From CAZALT01 sp964485515 (GTDB taxonomy: Bacteria > Actinomycetota > Acidimicrobiia > Acidimicrobiales > Acidimicrobilacustridaceae): 8,022 bases of DNA. Where the stretch lies: the NCBI GenBank assembly GCA_964485515.1, contig CAZALT010000159.1:1-8022 (forward strand), given 5' to 3'. The position numbers were made by a program, and so were the translations under genes. Shown in pieces: positions 5,853 to 8,022 of this stretch. The notes under the pieces were generated by a model. It was not told where the DNA came from, made no database searches, and saw only the letters and a program-made list of their open reading frames with translations. Each line of letters starts with the position of its first letter. The stretch's first letter is position 1.

Positions 5853-7987
5853 CCCACCCGACCTTTGTCCACCTGGCCGCCGACGGCCTCAGTGTCGTCC
5901 TCGACACCCGTGGTCCGGGCCTGCCCGCGGTGCTGCACTGGGGCGCCGCTCTCGGCGACCTCGACGCGACCGCACTGGACGCACTGGCGTCCGCGACCGG
6001 ACGCCAGACCTCGCCGGGGACTCTCGACGCACCATGGCAGGTGTCGCTCTGCCCCGACGAATCCGAGGCCTGGAGCGGACGCCCGGGCTTGCAGCTGCGC
6101 CGCGATGGCGTGCAGCACCGCGTGCGGTGGACGCACGTCGAGGTCGAGGCATCCCGAACCGCGTGCGTGGTCCGCGCAACCGACGAGCCCAGCGGACTCG
6201 CCGCCCGCTGGGAGCTGTCGATCGAGCGTGGCCTCGTGTGGGCTCAGGCCCTCGTGACCCACGAAGGGCCGATGGATGCCTCGGCCATCGATGTCAACTG
6301 GTTCGAGCTGACGATGCCGGTGCCGTCGAGCACCGAACACCTGCTGACCTTCGACGGCCGGTGGACGCGCGAGAAGCGTCCGGTCGTGACGTCGATGCCG
6401 GCGGGCGCCACCGTGCGGCAGTCGCGCCGGGGTCGGCCGGGCCACGACACCCCGACGTTCCTGTTCGCCGGCGAGGGTGAGCCGCAGTGGCGTCACGGCC
6501 GAGGATGGGGCGTGCACGCCGCCTGGCCCGCCGACGTCACCTACCGCGTCGACCGCATCACCGATTCGGTGACCGTCATCGGCGCCGGCGAGATGTTGCG
6601 TCCGGGCGAGATCGCCCTGGGTCCCGGCGAATCGTACGGGACCCCGCGCATCGCGTTCGTGCACACCGAACGCGGGCTCGACGGGGTCGCCGAGACCTTC
6701 CACGGATGGCTTCGCGGGCGGCCGCAGCATCCCGTGTCCGCTCGTCCGCTCACGCTCAACACGTGGGAGGCGGTGTACTTCGACCACGACCCCGCCCAGC
6801 TCACGCGTCTCGCCGAGCGGGCGGCCGAGATCGGCGTCGAGCGATTCGTGCTCGACGACGGCTGGTTCCCGGCACGCCGCGACGACACCAAGGGGCTCGG
6901 CGACTGGGTCGTCGACCGCGCAGTGTGGCCCGAAGGTCTCCGCCCGCTCGCGGATCGCGTGCACGCGCTCGGCATGCAGTTCGGGCTCTGGTTCGAGCCC
7001 GAGATGATCTCGATCGACTCCGACCTGTACCGCGCGCACCCCGAGTGGCTGCTGCACGACCCGCGTCACGTCGACCACGATCCGCGGCTGTCATGGCGCA
7101 CGCAGTACGTGCTCGACCTCGCCCACCCCGGCGCCTACGCGCACGTGCTCGGCCAGATGGACGCGCTCGTGGCCGACCTGGGCATCGACTACATCAAGTG
7201 GGACCACAATCGCGATCTCGTGGAGGCCGTCCACGACGGCAGGCCCGGGGTCCACGCCCACACCCGCGCCGTCCTCGCGCTCATCGCAGAGTTGAAGCAG
7301 AGGCATCCGGGGCTCGAGATCGAGTCGTGCTCGTCGGGCGGCGCCCGCACCGACCTCGGCATCCTCGAGGTCACCGACCGCGTGTGGGCTAGTGACTCGA
7401 ACGACCCGGTCGAACGCCAAGACATCCAGCGGTGGACCGGACTCCTGCTTCCGCCCGAGCTCATCGGCGCCCACGTCGGCCCCGGTCACTCGCACTCGTC
7501 CGGACGCGTCACGCCGCTGTCGTACCGCATGGCGACGAGCCTCATGGGCTCGGCCGGGTTCGAGTGGGACATCCTCTCGTGCTCCGATGACGAGACCGCC
7601 GCTCTCGCGGCGTTCGGCGCGCTCTACAAGGAGCTGCGAAACGTCGTGCACACCGGCGCCACCGTGCACCCCGAGCTGCGCGACCCCGCGTGGCGAGTCA
7701 CGGGCTTCGTCGCGCCCGACCGACGGGCCGCGGTCGTCGTCGTGGCGACCGTCGCCTCGCTCGAAGATGCCCGCGCCGAACGCCTGCGGATCCCCGGCCT
7801 CGACTCGTCGGTCACCTACCGGGTGCGCGTGCGCCGCGAGATCGGGGATGCCGCGCACGGCTGGATCACGCCGCCCTGGTGGGCCGACGGAGTCGAACTG
7901 CCGGGATCGGTGCTCGCGAAAGTCGGGTTGCAGCTGCCGACACTGTGGCCGGTGCAGGCGTTCGTGCTGCATCTCGAAGTGGTGTGA
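5849..7987 (+). CDS. GH36 alpha-galactosidase
   Basis: Hydrolyses terminal alpha-1,6-galactosyl groups, as on galactomannan oligosaccharides or raffinose-type sugars. It has 712 residues, full length for bacterial GH36. The N-terminal beta-supersandwich (to about 300) contains LCPDESEAWSGRPGL. The (beta/alpha)8 barrel begins near NTWEAVYFD, then DDGWF (336-340), GLWFEPEM, KWDHNRD with D452 as expected nucleophile, ESCSSGGARTD (492-502), and WASDSNDPVER with D516 as expected acid/base. HSHSSGR, the family's usual H-x-T/S-x-R loop, follows. A C-terminal beta domain starts around 625. All key residues are present. No signal peptide is visible, so it acts on imported sugar in the cytoplasm. The ATG at 5849 has GGAG five bases upstream and overlaps the repressor stop. 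Longer in-frame starts inside the repressor gene are rejected. Family secure; preference for galactomanno-oligosaccharides is inferred from the neighbouring beta-mannosidase. Confidence 0.96.
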   Translation: MTHPTFVHLAADGLSVVLDTRGPGLPAVLHWGAALGDLDATALDALASATGRQTSPGTLDAPWQVSLCPDESEAWSGRPGLQLRRDGVQHRVRWTHVEVEASRTACVVRATDEPSGLAARWELSIERGLVWAQALVTHEGPMDASAIDVNWFELTMPVPSSTEHLLTFDGRWTREKRPVVTSMPAGATVRQSRRGRPGHDTPTFLFAGEGEPQWRHGRGWGVHAAWPADVTYRVDRITDSVTVIGAGEMLRPGEIALGPGESYGTPRIAFVHTERGLDGVAETFHGWLRGRPQHPVSARPLTLNTWEAVYFDHDPAQLTRLAERAAEIGVERFVLDDGWFPARRDDTKGLGDWVVDRAVWPEGLRPLADRVHALGMQFGLWFEPEMISIDSDLYRAHPEWLLHDPRHVDHDPRLSWRTQYVLDLAHPGAYAHVLGQMDALVADLGIDYIKWDHNRDLVEAVHDGRPGVHAHTRAVLALIAELKQRHPGLEIESCSSGGARTDLGILEVTDRVWASDSNDPVERQDIQRWTGLLLPPELIGAHVGPGHSHSSGRVTPLSYRMATSLMGSAGFEWDILSCSDDETAALAAFGALYKELRNVVHTGATVHPELRDPAWRVTGFVAPDRRAAVVVVATVASLEDARAERLRIPGLDSSVTYRVRVRREIGDAAHGWITPPWWADGVELPGSVLAKVGLQLPTLWPVQAFVLHLEVV

Positions 7988-7999
7988 GGGTCGCAACGT

Positions 8000-8019
8000 T
8001 CGCGCATGGCGCATCGCGA
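8000..8019 (+). terminator. Possible small terminator hairpin after alpha-galactosidase gene
   Basis: TCGCG-c-ATG pairs with CAT-CGCGA across a three-base GCG loop: an 8-bp stem with one bulged base, 12 bases after the stop codon. No T-run is visible, but only three bases follow before the window ends. It may terminate the repressor/alpha-galactosidase message; it could also be chance. Confidence 0.3.
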
Positions 8020-8022
8020 TGG

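Noticed and set aside
5444..7078. 544-codon minus-strand open frame across the repressor and alpha-galactosidase genes
   Set aside because: It spans two well-supported genes on the opposite strand, shows no conserved motif, and has no convincing ribosome site.
7091..8014. 307-codon minus-strand open frame at the right end
   Set aside because: Antisense to the catalytic barrel and C-terminal domain of the alpha-galactosidase; His/Arg-rich shadow composition.
1..8022. Mobile element or transferred segment
   Set aside because: No transposase, integrase, terminal repeats or tRNA boundary is seen, and codon style looks uniform across all genes.

Overview
The window is high-GC DNA with strong G/C bias at third codon positions, GTG starts, overlapping genes and a CUT1 sugar importer with no ATPase gene of its own. 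Together these suggest an actinobacterium. Frequent GGATGCC/GGCATCC strings and the gene style would fit Microbacteriaceae (Microbacterium-like), but that placement is inference.

Layout: two divergent transcription units flank a 269-bp intergenic region (4567-4835). The leftward unit, on the minus strand, runs in order: lipoprotein solute-binding protein (4566-3250), first ABC permease (3161-2172), second ABC permease (2175-1357) and a GH2 beta-mannosidase-type glycosidase (1360-1, cut by the window edge after 453 codons). The two permeases overlap by 4 bases (ATGA), and so do the second permease and the glycosidase (GTGA). The rightward unit, on the plus strand, is a LacI-family repressor (4836-5852) overlapping by 4 bases (ATGA) a full-length GH36 alpha-galactosidase (5849-7987). 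Only 35 bases follow, holding a possible small terminator hairpin.

The control region holds two copies of the palindrome AAAGCGCTTT, centred 16 bp apart at 4646-4655 and 4662-4671. One lies in the spacer and the other overlaps the -35 box of a good leftward promoter candidate. A weaker rightward extended -10 promoter candidate overlaps the same sites. The simplest model is that the LacI protein binds this pair, represses both units and is released by an imported sugar.

Working together: the lipoprotein captures an oligosaccharide and the two permeases import it, powered by a shared MsiK-type ATPase encoded elsewhere. In the cytoplasm, alpha-galactosidase removes alpha-galactosyl side groups and the GH2 enzyme removes beta-mannosyl units. 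Neither enzyme shows a signal peptide. The best reading is a galactomannan or galactoglucomannan oligosaccharide utilisation locus. The individual families are well known. The more interesting points are regulatory: the paired operator, a strong hairpin between the binding-protein and permease genes, a palindrome covering an alternative repressor start, and the assignment of the debranching enzyme to the repressor's own transcript.
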